Part shown: positions 25,128 through 33,838 of the stretch, in pieces
How positions within the stretch are numbered: position 1 is the first letter of the stretch
Layout: each line of letters starts with the position of its first letter
Source: an uncultured Collinsella sp.
GTDB taxonomy: Bacteria > Actinomycetota > Coriobacteriia > Coriobacteriales > Coriobacteriaceae
Reading direction: 5' to 3'
Assembly: GCA_902465015.1 (NCBI GenBank)
Contig: CABQLK010000014.1
Coordinates: 1 to 43,433 of the forward strand
Length of the DNA stretch: 43,433 nucleotides
Made by a program: the position numbers and the translations under genes
The notes under the pieces: generated by a model
What the model saw: the letters and a program-made list of their open reading frames with translations, nothing else
Told to the model about the DNA's origin: nothing
Database searches by the model: none

Positions 25128-27863
25128 TTACTTCTTCTTTTTGCTTGGCATCGAGACTTTGATGCCTTGGGCGGACTTGGTCACGCGAGAGCGCCTGGCT
25201 CCGGTATTCTTCTTTTTCTTGGGCTGGGCCTGGGCCACGCCCTCGAGTGCGCGGGCCTCGGCCTCGCGAGCGGTGCGATCTTCGCGGCGCTGCGCCATGT
25301 CGGCGGCGACGCGCTTGGCAAAACGCTCGGCCGTCGAACCCGTCGAGCTCACCTTGCCGCCACCGCGACCCAGGTGGACGCGCACACCACGGCCAAAACC
25401 AGTTGCGGCATGACGACGACGCGGCTTGAGCGAATCCATCATCGTGGCGAGCTTAAAGAACACCGAGCAGGTAAAGACCACGATGACAGCCAAGATAACC
25501 ATCTGACCCATCGACAGGTTGGCAATAGACAGCAGCTCCGGGAATCCGATAACGCCCACCAAGATGCCGGCGACTACAAACACAAAGAGCACCACACGTA
25601 AGGGCGTGAGAGGCTGCGAGATGCGCCAGATCAGGCTGACGCTCGCCGCGCACGACGTAAGCAAGCACATCGTAGACAGCGTGAGCTGGCTAAAGCCAAA
25701 CACGCGCGCCACAAAGATATCGAGCGCCGCAGCCAAAATGACCGCAATCGACGCCGGCAGTGCACGCTTGAGTACGTTGGTCAAAAACGCGCCCTTCACG
25801 CGAGCATTGTTGGGCTCCAGGCCCAACACAAAGCCCGGCGCGCCGATGCAGAAGAAGTTAATGAGCGTCATCTGGATGGGCTCGAAGGGGTACGGCGGCA
25901 GCGCGATGCACAACGCCGCCAGGCCCATCGAGAACAGCGTCTTGGTCAGGAACAGCGAGGCCGAACGCTGCAGGTTGTTGATGGAGCGACGGCCCTCGGC
26001 CACCACGGCGGGCATCGAGGCAAAGTCGTTGTCGACGAGTACGATCTCGGCCACATTACGCGCGGCATCGGAGCCGGCCGCCATGGCCACGGAGCAGTCG
26101 GCCTCCTTGAGCGCCAGCACGTCGTTGACACCGTCGCCCGTCATGGCCACGGTGTGCTCGCGGCGCTTGAGCGCCTGCACGAGCTCGCGCTTCTGCTGCG
26201 GGGTCACACGACCAAAGACATGGTAGCGGTCCACTGCGGCATCGAGCTTGGCCGGCGTATCGAGCGTCGTGGCGTCCACGTAAGCGTCCGCCCCTGGCAC
26301 GCCCACCACGCGCGCGATCGACGACACCGTACGCGGGTCGTCGCCACTAATCACGTTGAGGGTCACGCCCTGCTCGTTAAAGTAGCCGATGGTCTCGGCC
26401 GCCGAGGTACGAATCTCGTCGCGGATGGTCACAAAGCCCACGGGCTCGGCCTCGCCCACCATATCGCCATCGAGCGTAAAGCCTTCCACGCGCGCCACCA
26501 CGAGCATGCGGCAGGTATCGGCAAGCTCGGCGACACGGTTCTCGACCTGCGAAAACACACGATCAGAGAGCACAAACTGCGCGGCGCCCATCACATAGGA
26601 ACCCTGCGCAAACGAAGCGCCACTCCATTTTTTAGACGACGAGAACGGAATGACCGACAGCGGCTCAGACACCTCGACCGGGCGATCGGCGTAATAGTTG
26701 AGCAGCGCCTGGCAGGTCTCGTTGGCATCGGCCGAAGTCGCACGCGCGACGTTAGCCAGCGCAAAATCGAGCACCGTGGTATCGACGGGAACGGCCGCCT
26801 CGTCCGAGCCGGCGCCTAGGCTCACGCCCTCAACCGGCAGCGGATACGTGCCCTCGACCTCCATGCGGCCCGACGTGATGGTGCCCGTCTTGTCCAGGCA
26901 CAGCACGTCAACGCGAGCGAGCGTCTCGATGCAGTAGAGCTGCTGCGCCAGCACCTTGCGGCGGGCCAGGCGCACCGTGGCGATGGCGAGCACCGACGAG
27001 GTCAGCAGCACCAGGCCTTGCGGGATCATGCCCAGCAGGGCGCCCACCGTGGACAGCAGCGCCGACGAAGGCACATGACCGGCCAACAGCTCGGAGAAGC
27101 ACCACGAAAGTGCGCTATCGCCCGGGGTTCCCGCGGCATCCCACAGTTCGCTCACGCTCGAGGCAAACAACGCCAAACCGAGCGGGATCATGATGATGCT
27201 CGCAAAGCGCACGATGGCGTTAAGCGCGTTCATGATCTCAGAATTGACTTTTTTGACGTATTTGGCCTCGTTATTGATCTTAGCCACGTAGTTGTCGGCG
27301 CCGACATGGATCACGCGGGCGCGCAGCAGGCCCGAGTCGATAAAGCTGCCGCTCATGAGCTCGGAACCGGGCTGTTTCTTAATAAGGTCGCTCTCGCCCG
27401 TCAGCAAGCTCTCGTTCACGAGAGCCTCGCCCGAAACCACCACGGCGTCGGCGGGAATCTGGTCGCCGCGCCCCAGGCGAATGATGTCGTCGAGCACGAT
27501 CTGGTCCAGGTCGAGCTCCACCTCGGCGCCGTCGCGCACCGCGATGGCCTTCTTGGAGGTCAGAAGCGTGAGCTTATCGACCATCTTCTTGGAACGCATG
27601 GACTGGATGACGCCAATAGCGGTATTGAGGAACACCACGAACAGGAACGTCAGATTCTTAAACGAACCGGTCAAAATGACCAGGAACGCCAAGATCACGT
27701 TGATCAAATTGAACAGCGTGCAGAGATTCTCGATGATGAGCTCTTTGACCGACTTGGTCTTGAGCTCCATGTTGCGGTTGATCTTACCGGCGGCGATGCG
27801 CTCCTCGACCTCGGCGGTTGAGAGTCCGCGCTCGATATCCGTTGCTGCCATACCACGTCCCAT
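25128..27863 (-). CDS. HAD-family cation-translocating P-type ATPase, CtpE-like
   Basis: ATP-driven ion pump. In the 911-912-residue chain (numbered from the GTG at 27866) the actuator motif TGES is at 156-159, the phosphorylated Asp is in DKTGT (Asp325) and the hinge motif TGDGVND is at 576-582. The fourth membrane helix has IPQGL (281-285) where Ca2+ pumps have PEGL. There is no CPx motif, so it is not a copper/zinc pump. The sequence style resembles mycobacterial CtpE, a Ca2+ transporter; the ion here is inferred only. A basic tail of about 100 residues (811-912), rich in Lys and Arg, follows the last helix. The exact start among GTG 27866, ATG 27863 and ATG 27851 is uncertain. Confidence 0.88.
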   Translation of the reverse strand: MGRGMAATDIERGLSTAEVEERIAAGKINRNMELKTKSVKELIIENLCTLFNLINVILAFLVILTGSFKNLTFLFVVFLNTAIGVIQSMRSKKMVDKLTLLTSKKAIAVRDGAEVELDLDQIVLDDIIRLGRGDQIPADAVVVSGEALVNESLLTGESDLIKKQPGSELMSGSFIDSGLLRARVIHVGADNYVAKINNEAKYVKKVNSEIMNALNAIVRFASIIMIPLGLALFASSVSELWDAAGTPGDSALSWCFSELLAGHVPSSALLSTVGALLGMIPQGLVLLTSSVLAIATVRLARRKVLAQQLYCIETLARVDVLCLDKTGTITSGRMEVEGTYPLPVEGVSLGAGSDEAAVPVDTTVLDFALANVARATSADANETCQALLNYYADRPVEVSEPLSVIPFSSSKKWSGASFAQGSYVMGAAQFVLSDRVFSQVENRVAELADTCRMLVVARVEGFTLDGDMVGEAEPVGFVTIRDEIRTSAAETIGYFNEQGVTLNVISGDDPRTVSSIARVVGVPGADAYVDATTLDTPAKLDAAVDRYHVFGRVTPQQKRELVQALKRREHTVAMTGDGVNDVLALKEADCSVAMAAGSDAARNVAEIVLVDNDFASMPAVVAEGRRSINNLQRSASLFLTKTLFSMGLAALCIALPPYPFEPIQMTLINFFCIGAPGFVLGLEPNNARVKGAFLTNVLKRALPASIAVILAAALDIFVARVFGFSQLTLSTMCLLTSCAASVSLIWRISQPLTPLRVVLFVFVVAGILVGVIGFPELLSIANLSMGQMVILAVIVVFTCSVFFKLATMMDSLKPRRRHAATGFGRGVRVHLGRGGGKVSSTGSTAERFAKRVAADMAQRREDRTAREAEARALEGVAQAQPKKKKNTGARRSRVTKSAQGIKVSMPSKKKK

Positions 27864-27881
27864 CACGTCGCGTCGATATAA

Positions 27882-27916
27882 GAAAAACCGCCCGGACCAT
27901 GCGAGGTTCGGACGGT
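27882..27916 (-). terminator. Rho-independent terminator after tRNA-Arg(CCG)
   Basis: On the minus strand a 12-position stem with one mismatch (ACCGTCCGAACC with GGTCCGGGCGGT) closes a 6-base loop and is followed by TTTTTC. It begins 11 bases after the tRNA 3' end and isolates it from the P-type ATPase gene. Confidence 0.8.
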
Positions 27917-27927
27917 CTTACGTTCGA

Positions 27928-28004
27928 TGGTGCCCCATGTTGGATTCGAACCAACGGCCTTCTGCTCCGGAGGCAGACGCTCTAATCCCCTGAGCTAATA
28001 GGGC
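27928..28004 (-). tRNA. tRNA-Arg, anticodon CCG
   Basis: A 77-base gene with a full cloverleaf: acceptor GCCCTAT pairs with ATGGGGC, D-stem GCTC/GAGC, anticodon stem TCTGC/GCAGA around loop CTCCGGA, and T-stem GTTGG/CCAAC around TTCGAAT. The anticodon CCG reads CGG. Discriminator A and the CCA end are encoded. It has its own promoter and terminator. Confidence 0.95.
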
Positions 28005-28015
28005 GAACGACTGGC

Positions 28016-28045
28016 ATTATACCCAAGTGCGTCATGGGCTAACAA
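28016..28045 (-). promoter_or_regulatory. Promoter of tRNA-Arg(CCG)
   Basis: Minus strand: TTGTTA (28045-28040), an 18-base spacer and a perfect TATAAT (28021-28016), about 11 bases before the tRNA 5' end. Confidence 0.65.
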
Positions 28046-28097
28046 AAGAAAAGAAAAAGCTTTGCAATTCCGTGGGAGACGAGACGCAACGGCCCAC

Positions 28098-28127
28098 TTT
28101 AGAAGGCAAAAGCAAGTCAGATAGTAT
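28098..28127 (+). promoter_or_regulatory. Possible promoter of the aro cluster
   Basis: TTTAGA (28098-28103), an 18-base spacer and TAGTAT (28122-28127); an overlapping TATAAA at 28125-28130 is an alternative -10. Transcription would start near 28135, just before the leader hairpin. The matches are modest and the assignment is tentative. Confidence 0.35.
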
Positions 28128-28148
28128 AAACTCACATGCACCATATAC

Positions 28149-28173
28149 ACGGCTCGCGATGCGGGCCGTTTTT
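28149..28173 (+). terminator. Terminator-like hairpin in the aroF leader (possible attenuator)
   Basis: ACGGCTCGC (28149-28157) pairs with GCGGGCCGT (28161-28169) over nine positions with one G-T pair, closing a 3-base loop and followed by five T (28169-28173). It lies between the candidate promoter and the aroF ATG, 33 bases before the latter. The right arm can alternatively pair with AACGGCCC at 28088-28095 if the transcript starts further upstream. An attenuator is the natural reading but is inferred. Confidence 0.5.
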
Positions 28174-28206
28174 GCAAAAGTTATCCATCGAGGTGAGAGG
28201 CACACC

Positions 28207-29229
28207 ATGATTGCAATTTTAAAGCAGAGCGCCAGCGACGAGGCCGTAAGCCATATCGTCAGCTGGATCGAGAAAAAAGGACTCAAGACCGATGTCTCGC
28301 GCGGCGAGAACGAGACGATCATCGGCCTGGTGGGTGATACGACCAAGATCGACCCGTTCCTGCTCGAGTCCATGGATGTCGTCGAGCGCGTGCAGCGCGT
28401 CTCCGAGCCGTTCAAGCGCGCAAATCGCAAGTTCCACCCCGAGGACTCCGTCATCGACTGCGGCCACGGCGTCAAGATCGGCGGCGACCAGTTCCAAGTC
28501 ATCGCCGGCCCCTGCTCCGTCGAGGGCGAGAACCTCATCCGCATCGCACGCCGCGTAAAGGCCGCCGGCGCCACGATGCTGCGCGGCGGTGCCTACAAGC
28601 CCCGCACCTCCCCCTACGCCTACCAGGGCATGGGCCCCGCCGGCCTCGACCTGCTGTGCGAGGCGTCTGCCGAGCTCGACATGCCGATCGTCACCGAGAT
28701 CATGGACCCACGCGACGTGCAGGTCTTCTTGGACAAGAAGATCGACGTCATGCAGATCGGCGCCCGCAACGCCCAGAACTTCCCCCTGCTCAAGGAGGTC
28801 GGCAAGACCCAGACCCCGATTCTGCTCAAGCGCGGCATGTCCGGCACGATCGACGAGCTGCTTATGGCAGCCGAGTACATCATGAGCGAGGGCAACGACA
28901 ACGTCATCCTGTGCGAGCGCGGTATCCGCACCTTCGAGACCCGCACCCGCAACACATTCGACCTCAACGCCGTGCCGGTGCTGCACCACCTGTCGCACCT
29001 GCCCGTCGTCGCCGACCCCAGCCACGCCACCGGCTACACCCGCTACGTTGAGCCCATGGCGCTCGCCGCGACCGCCTGCGGTGCCAACGGTCTGGAGATC
29101 GAGGTCCACGACGAGCCGAGCCGCGCCTGGTCCGACGGCGCCCAGGCCCTCACCCCCGATCAGTTCGACGACACCATGCGCCGTATCCGAGCCATCCGCG
29201 AGGTTGTCTGCCAAGAGACCATGGAGTAG
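28207..29229 (+). CDS. aroF: 3-deoxy-7-phosphoheptulonate synthase (DAHP synthase)
   Basis: First step of the shikimate pathway, joining phosphoenolpyruvate and erythrose-4-phosphate. The 340-residue protein has an N-terminal ferredoxin-like regulatory domain (about 1-70, MIAILKQ...), as in Thermotoga-type enzymes. The barrel follows, with AGPCSVEGE (Cys103), AGATMLRGGAYKPRTSPY, LKRGMSGT and DPSHATG. The ATG at 28207 is chosen because GAGAGG lies 6 bases upstream and the family N-terminus then matches; a 60-codon upstream extension is not credible. The N-terminal domain in relatives binds Tyr or Phe, so feedback control is likely. It heads the aro cluster. Confidence 0.95.
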   Translation: MIAILKQSASDEAVSHIVSWIEKKGLKTDVSRGENETIIGLVGDTTKIDPFLLESMDVVERVQRVSEPFKRANRKFHPEDSVIDCGHGVKIGGDQFQVIAGPCSVEGENLIRIARRVKAAGATMLRGGAYKPRTSPYAYQGMGPAGLDLLCEASAELDMPIVTEIMDPRDVQVFLDKKIDVMQIGARNAQNFPLLKEVGKTQTPILLKRGMSGTIDELLMAAEYIMSEGNDNVILCERGIRTFETRTRNTFDLNAVPVLHHLSHLPVVADPSHATGYTRYVEPMALAATACGANGLEIEVHDEPSRAWSDGAQALTPDQFDDTMRRIRAIREVVCQETME

Positions 29230-29232
29230 CCC

Positions 29233-30147
29233 ATGGGTACGGTGAGAAACGCGCGTGTTAACCAGGGCGGCCCCAAATGCGCCGGCATCGTCGGCCTTGG
29301 CCTCATCGGCGGTAGCTTTGCCCGCGGCTATGCACAGGCGGGCGTCCGCGTGCTGGCCTGGGACCCCGATGACGATGTCATGACGGCCGCCAGCATGGGC
29401 ACTGTCGCCGGAGAGCTCAACGACAAGACACTCGGCGAATGCGACATCATCGTCCTGGCTTGCTACCCCGAGGCCTGCATCGAGTGGCTCGAGGCGCATG
29501 CACAGGCACTCGCCGACGCCACCGACACCGAGGCCATCATGGGCCCCGTGGTGATCGACACGGTGGGCGTCAAGGGCATCGTGTGCGAGCGCGCCTTTGA
29601 GCTTGCCCGCGAGCACGGCTTTTACTTTGTGGGTGCGCACCCCATGGCGGGCACCCAGTACTCGGGCTACGCTCACTCCCGTGCCGACCTGTTCCAGGGC
29701 GCCCCGCTCGTGCTCGTGCCACCCGCGGTGGACGATGCGCTCAAGCTGGAGCTTTTGGGCCAGGTGCGCGAGATGGTGCGCCCCTTGGGCTTTGGCAAGT
29801 TCAGCGTGACCAGCGCCGCCGAGCACGACCGCGTCATCGCCTTCACGAGCCAGCTTGCGCACGTGGTGTCAAACGCCTACGTCAAAAGCCCGACCGCCCA
29901 GGTCCACCACGGCTTTTCGGCCGGTAGCTACCGCGATCTCACCCGCGTGGCGCACCTCAACCCGCAAATGTGGTCCGAGCTCATGATCGACGATGCCGAC
30001 GCGCTTGCCTTCGAGATCGACCATCTGATCGACTCGCTCGGCGCCTACAGCCGTGCGCTCAAGAACCGCGACCAGCGCTATCTGGAGAATCTCCTTGCCG
30101 AGGGCGACCACATTAAGCGCGCACTCGACGACGAGGCCTCCCACTAG
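29233..30147 (+). CDS. tyrA: Prephenate dehydrogenase
   Basis: Oxidatively decarboxylates prephenate to 4-hydroxyphenylpyruvate, the tyrosine branch. The Rossmann motif GLGLIGGS (residues 21-28) follows a short polar N-terminus. The helical domain includes GAHPMAGTQYSGYAHSRADLF and SAAEHDRVIAFTSQLAHVVS, with the conserved His of the prephenate site. The 304-residue length means there is no ACT domain and no chorismate mutase domain. The start (ATG 29233) uses a GGAG that overlaps the aroF stop, giving tight coupling. Arogenate use instead of prephenate cannot be excluded. Confidence 0.93.
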   Translation: MGTVRNARVNQGGPKCAGIVGLGLIGGSFARGYAQAGVRVLAWDPDDDVMTAASMGTVAGELNDKTLGECDIIVLACYPEACIEWLEAHAQALADATDTEAIMGPVVIDTVGVKGIVCERAFELAREHGFYFVGAHPMAGTQYSGYAHSRADLFQGAPLVLVPPAVDDALKLELLGQVREMVRPLGFGKFSVTSAAEHDRVIAFTSQLAHVVSNAYVKSPTAQVHHGFSAGSYRDLTRVAHLNPQMWSELMIDDADALAFEIDHLIDSLGAYSRALKNRDQRYLENLLAEGDHIKRALDDEASH

Positions 30148-30183
30148 ACCACCCATCACGCCAGGTCGAAAGGACCGAAGCTT

Positions 30184-31290
30184 ATGGCGATTACCATCGA
30201 TATCGACACTGCACGCCCCTACCAGGTGCATGTTGGCACGTTTTTGCTGGAGCAGGCGGGACCGCTCGTGCGCGCCACTGCCGGCGGCACCAAGGCCGTC
30301 ATCGTGACGGACACCAACGTGGGCCCGCTCTACCAGATGCCCGTTAAGCAGAGCCTGGAGGCGTCAGGCTACGAGGTGAGTATCTGCACCTTCGAGGCCG
30401 GCGAGGCCCATAAGCGCGCCGAAACCTATGTTGCCATTTTGGAGTTTGTGGCCGAGCACGAGCTTTCGCGCTCCGACGTGATCGTGGCACTCGGCGGCGG
30501 TGTCGTGGGCGACGTGGCGGGCTTTGTGGCCGCCACCTACATGCGCGGCTGCAAGTTTGTGCAGATCCCGACGAGCCTGCTCGCCATGGTGGATTCGTCG
30601 GTGGGCGGCAAGACCGCCATCGACCTGGCTGCCGGCAAGAACTTGGCCGGCGCCTTTTGGCAACCAAGCGTGGTTATCGCCGACGTGGGATGCCTGGCGA
30701 CCCTCACGCCCGAGCAGTTCGCTGACGGCTGCGGCGAGGTCGTCAAGCACGCCGTGATCGCCGACCCGGAGCTCTTCGCCGAGCTGGAGAAGACCCCGCT
30801 CACGCTGGAGCTGCTCAACCGCGACGTGGCCCGCGTAGCGCTCATCATCGCCCGCAATATCGACATCAAGCGCGCCGTGGTCGTCGCCGACGAGCGCGAA
30901 ACCAACCAGCGCAAGCTCCTCAACTTTGGACACAGCGCCGGACACGCCGTCGAGGCCTGCGAGCACTTTGAGCTCGGACACGGCAACTGCGTGTCGATCG
31001 GCATGGGCATCATCACGCGCGCCGCGGCCCTGCACGGCGTTTGCGATGCTGCACTGCCCGGTCGTATTGAGGAACTCTGCGCCCGCCATGGCCTCAAGAC
31101 CCGCTGCGACCTCGATGCCGATGCCGTCTTTGCCGAGGCGCTCCACGACAAGAAGCGCGCGGGCGACACCATCGACCTGGTGATTCCGCACGGCATTGGC
31201 CGCTGCAGCATCGACCGCACGCCACTTTCCACTTTCCACGAACTCATTGCCGAGGGCCTCGGCCAGAAGGGAGACGCATCCGCATGCTAG
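30184..31290 (+). CDS. aroB: 3-dehydroquinate synthase
   Basis: Converts DAHP to 3-dehydroquinate using NAD and a divalent metal. The 368 residues contain VALGGGVVGDVAGFVAATYMRG, IPTSLLAMVDSSVGGKTAID, GEVVKHAVI and the metal-binding NFGHSAGHAVE. The ATG at 30184 has AAAGGA about 9 bases upstream. A 36-base gap separates it from tyrA, and its last 7 bases overlap the aroA start. Confidence 0.96.
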   Translation: MAITIDIDTARPYQVHVGTFLLEQAGPLVRATAGGTKAVIVTDTNVGPLYQMPVKQSLEASGYEVSICTFEAGEAHKRAETYVAILEFVAEHELSRSDVIVALGGGVVGDVAGFVAATYMRGCKFVQIPTSLLAMVDSSVGGKTAIDLAAGKNLAGAFWQPSVVIADVGCLATLTPEQFADGCGEVVKHAVIADPELFAELEKTPLTLELLNRDVARVALIIARNIDIKRAVVVADERETNQRKLLNFGHSAGHAVEACEHFELGHGNCVSIGMGIITRAAALHGVCDAALPGRIEELCARHGLKTRCDLDADAVFAEALHDKKRAGDTIDLVIPHGIGRCSIDRTPLSTFHELIAEGLGQKGDASAC

Positions 31291-32603
31291 CCCGCATCAC
31301 CCCGTCCCCGCTCAAGGGCACCGTTCCCGCCATCGCGTCCAAGTCGATGGCGCATCGCCTCATCATCTGCGCTGCGCTTGCCAACGGCGAGACGCACGTT
31401 ACCTGCAACACTACCTGCGCCGATATCGAGGCCACGGTGCGTTGTCTCACGGCGCTCGGCGCCCGCATCGAGACCGTCGAGGACGGCTTTCAGGTCCACC
31501 CCACCATGAAGAGTGTTGAGTTTGGCCTGCTCAAGGCCCTTGCCGGCGGCACGCTTGACTGCGGCGAAAGCGGCTCCACGCTGCGCTTTATGCTGCCCGT
31601 CGCCTGCGCGCTGGGTGCGGATGCCACCTTCGTGGGCCAGGGCCGCCTGGGCGCCCGTCCGCTGTCCCCGCTCTCGGACGAGATCATCGCCGCCGGCTGC
31701 GACCTACAGGGTCTGGGCGGTTTTCCGCTCAAGACGAGCGGACGCATGCGCCCGGGCACCTTTGTGCTGCCGGGCAACGTGAGCTCGCAGTACATCTCCG
31801 GCCTGCTGCTGGCAGCCCCGCTGCTGGCCCAGCCCTCCTGCGTGCAGGTGACCGGCCTCATTGAAAGCCGCCCCTACATCAACCTGACGATCCAGGCCAT
31901 GAAGGCCTTTGGCGTCGAGGTCAACGTCGAGCGTATTCCCGCCCGGGACGGCCAGCCCGAGGTCACGAACTTCCGCGTGGGCAGTGGCTCGTATCGCACG
32001 CCCGGCAGCGTGGCCGTCGAGGGTGACTGGTCCAACGCAGCCTTTTGGCTGTGTGCCGGCGCTATCGGCACCGACCCCATCACCGTCGAGGGTGTGTCCC
32101 TGAGCTCCGCACAGGGCGACCGCAACGTGCTTGCCGCGCTTTCGCGCTTTGGCGCCCGCATCGTGCGCTCCACCAACGCCGCCACCGTGCAGTCCGACAA
32201 GCTCGCTGGCTTTGAGATGAGTGCCCACGACATTCCAGACCTGGTGCCCGTCATCTCGGCCGTGGCATCGCTGGCGCAAGGCCGCACCTTTATCCGCGAT
32301 TGCGCCCGTCTGCGCATCAAGGAATCCGACCGCCTGGTCACCACCACCCGCGAGCTCACCGCGCTGGGCGCGCAAGTGCGCATTGCCGGTGACGACCTCA
32401 TCATCAAGGGCGTCGACGCCCTTACCGGCGGCGAGGTCGATTCGCACAACGACCACCGCATTGCCATGATGGCCGCCATCGCCGCGAGCCGCGCCACCGG
32501 CGAGGTCGTGATCCACGGCGCCGAAGCCGTCAACAAGTCCTATCCCGATTTCTTCGACCACTACCGCCTGCTGGGCGGCAAGGTCACACTCGAGGAGGAA
32601 TAG
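31284..32603 (+). CDS. aroA: 3-phosphoshikimate 1-carboxyvinyltransferase (EPSP synthase)
   Basis: Adds the enolpyruvyl group of PEP to shikimate-3-phosphate. The 439-residue chain shows SKSMAHRLIICAALANG near the N-terminus, the catalytic loop LDCGESGSTLRFMLP, SSQYISGLLLAAPLL and the C-terminal RIKESDRL and NDHRIAMMAAIAA. It overlaps aroB by 7 bases. The N-terminal sequence KSMAHR rather than the plain KSISHR form should not alone be used to predict glyphosate sensitivity class. Confidence 0.96.
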   Translation: MLARITPSPLKGTVPAIASKSMAHRLIICAALANGETHVTCNTTCADIEATVRCLTALGARIETVEDGFQVHPTMKSVEFGLLKALAGGTLDCGESGSTLRFMLPVACALGADATFVGQGRLGARPLSPLSDEIIAAGCDLQGLGGFPLKTSGRMRPGTFVLPGNVSSQYISGLLLAAPLLAQPSCVQVTGLIESRPYINLTIQAMKAFGVEVNVERIPARDGQPEVTNFRVGSGSYRTPGSVAVEGDWSNAAFWLCAGAIGTDPITVEGVSLSSAQGDRNVLAALSRFGARIVRSTNAATVQSDKLAGFEMSAHDIPDLVPVISAVASLAQGRTFIRDCARLRIKESDRLVTTTRELTALGAQVRIAGDDLIIKGVDALTGGEVDSHNDHRIAMMAAIAASRATGEVVIHGAEAVNKSYPDFFDHYRLLGGKVTLEEE

Positions 32604-32604
32604 C

Positions 32605-33702
32605 ATGTCCTCGACCTTTGGCAACGTCTTGCATCTGAGCATCTTCGGCCAATCGCACTCCCCCGCTATCGGCTGCTCGCTCGATGGCATCCCGGCGGGC
32701 ATCGCCGTGGACCAGGAGAAGCTGCAGGCCTTCCTCGACCGTCGCGCCCCCGGTCGCGACGAGACCGCGACCAAACGCCGCGAGGCCGACGCCGCCCACA
32801 TCATCGCCGGTGTTGTCGATGGACATACCACCGGCGCGCCCATCGCCGCGATTATCGAGAACACCAACACGCGCTCCAAGGATTACTCCGAGCTGCGCCG
32901 CAAGCCCCGCCCCGGACATGCGGACTTCCCTGCGCGCGTGAAGTATCACAACATGCACGATGTCGCTGGTGGCGGGCATTTCTCCGGCCGCCTAACGGCA
33001 CCCTTATGCATCGCCGGCGGCATTGCGCTGCAGGCACTCGAGACCCGCGGCATTCAGGTCATGGCCCACGTCGCGCAGATCGGCGGCATCTCCGACCTGC
33101 CGATGGACGATATGGTCTATCGCGAGGCCGACCGCAAGGCGATCCTTACGAACGATCTGCCGTGCATTGACGCCGCCGCAGCCGGCCGCATGCGCGAGGA
33201 GATTCTGGCCGCGCGCGACGAACTCGATAGCATCGGCGGCATCGTGGAGTGCGGCATCTACGGGCTTCCCGCGGGCATCGGCGACCCCATGTTCGACGGC
33301 ATCGAGAACCGCATCGCGCAAATCGCGTTTGGCATTCCCGCCGTAAAGGGCGTGGAGTTTGGCATGGGCTTTGCCGTGGCCGCCATGCGCGGCAGCGAGA
33401 ACAACGATCCGTATCGCATCGATGCAGAGTCGGGCGAGATCGAGGTTGAATCCAACAACGCCGGCGGCATTCTGGGCGGCATCTCCACCGGCGCGCCCGT
33501 CATGTGGCGTATGGCCGTAAAGCCGACGCCCTCTATTGGCCGCGAGCAACAGACCGTAGACATGGACGCCATGGAAAATGCCGAGCTCTCGGTCCACGGC
33601 CGCCACGATCCCTGCATCGTCCCGCGCGCCGTCCCCGTTGCCGAAGCAGCCGCCGCCCTCGCCATCTGGGACGCCCTCCTCGAGGACGCAGCCCAGCTCT
33701 AA
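32605..33702 (+). CDS. aroC: Chorismate synthase
   Basis: Forms chorismate from EPSP using reduced FMN. The signatures FGQSHSPAIGCSLDGIPAG, RRAPGRDETATKRREAD and GGGHFSGRLTAPLCIAGGIA are visible, with AGGILGGISTGAPVMWRMAVKPTPSI in the C-terminal part. The 365-residue length is typical. The ATG at 32605 follows GAGGAGG with a 6-base spacer that spans the aroA stop. A 34-bp-arm palindrome begins 40 bases after its stop. Confidence 0.96.
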   Translation: MSSTFGNVLHLSIFGQSHSPAIGCSLDGIPAGIAVDQEKLQAFLDRRAPGRDETATKRREADAAHIIAGVVDGHTTGAPIAAIIENTNTRSKDYSELRRKPRPGHADFPARVKYHNMHDVAGGGHFSGRLTAPLCIAGGIALQALETRGIQVMAHVAQIGGISDLPMDDMVYREADRKAILTNDLPCIDAAAAGRMREEILAARDELDSIGGIVECGIYGLPAGIGDPMFDGIENRIAQIAFGIPAVKGVEFGMGFAVAAMRGSENNDPYRIDAESGEIEVESNNAGGILGGISTGAPVMWRMAVKPTPSIGREQQTVDMDAMENAELSVHGRHDPCIVPRAVPVAEAAAALAIWDALLEDAAQL

Positions 33703-33741
33703 AAATCTCTGGGGGCCAACTCCGGCCCCCACGCCCACCCA

Positions 33742-33817
33742 GTGATTTTTCTGGGACGGGGATTAAAAAATCATTGTGTACCTAATGATTTTTTAATCCC
33801 CGTCCCAGAAAAATCAC
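33742..33817. repeat. Intergenic palindrome with perfect 34-bp arms
   Basis: The arm at 33742-33775 is exactly complementary to that at 33784-33817, around an 8-base centre (GTGTACCT). Each arm holds the core TCTGGGACGGGGATT. It lies between aroC and pheA on the plus strand. The arm length far exceeds a normal terminator, and there is no T-run after the right arm. Its G-rich GGGAC core recalls REP-like elements mobilised by RAYT (Y1) transposases; that relation is inferred. Confidence 0.9.
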
Positions 33818-33838
33818 CGACACGTGAAAGGGGCCTCC

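Noticed and set aside
28027..28206. In-frame 60-codon extension at the N-terminus of AroF.
   Set aside because: It overlaps the candidate promoter and hairpin, has no ribosome-binding site, and the DAHP synthase family starts at the ATG 28207 position.
28219..29862. A 547-codon frame on the minus strand opposite aroF and tyrA.
   Set aside because: Mirror of conserved genes, with no domain or start signal.
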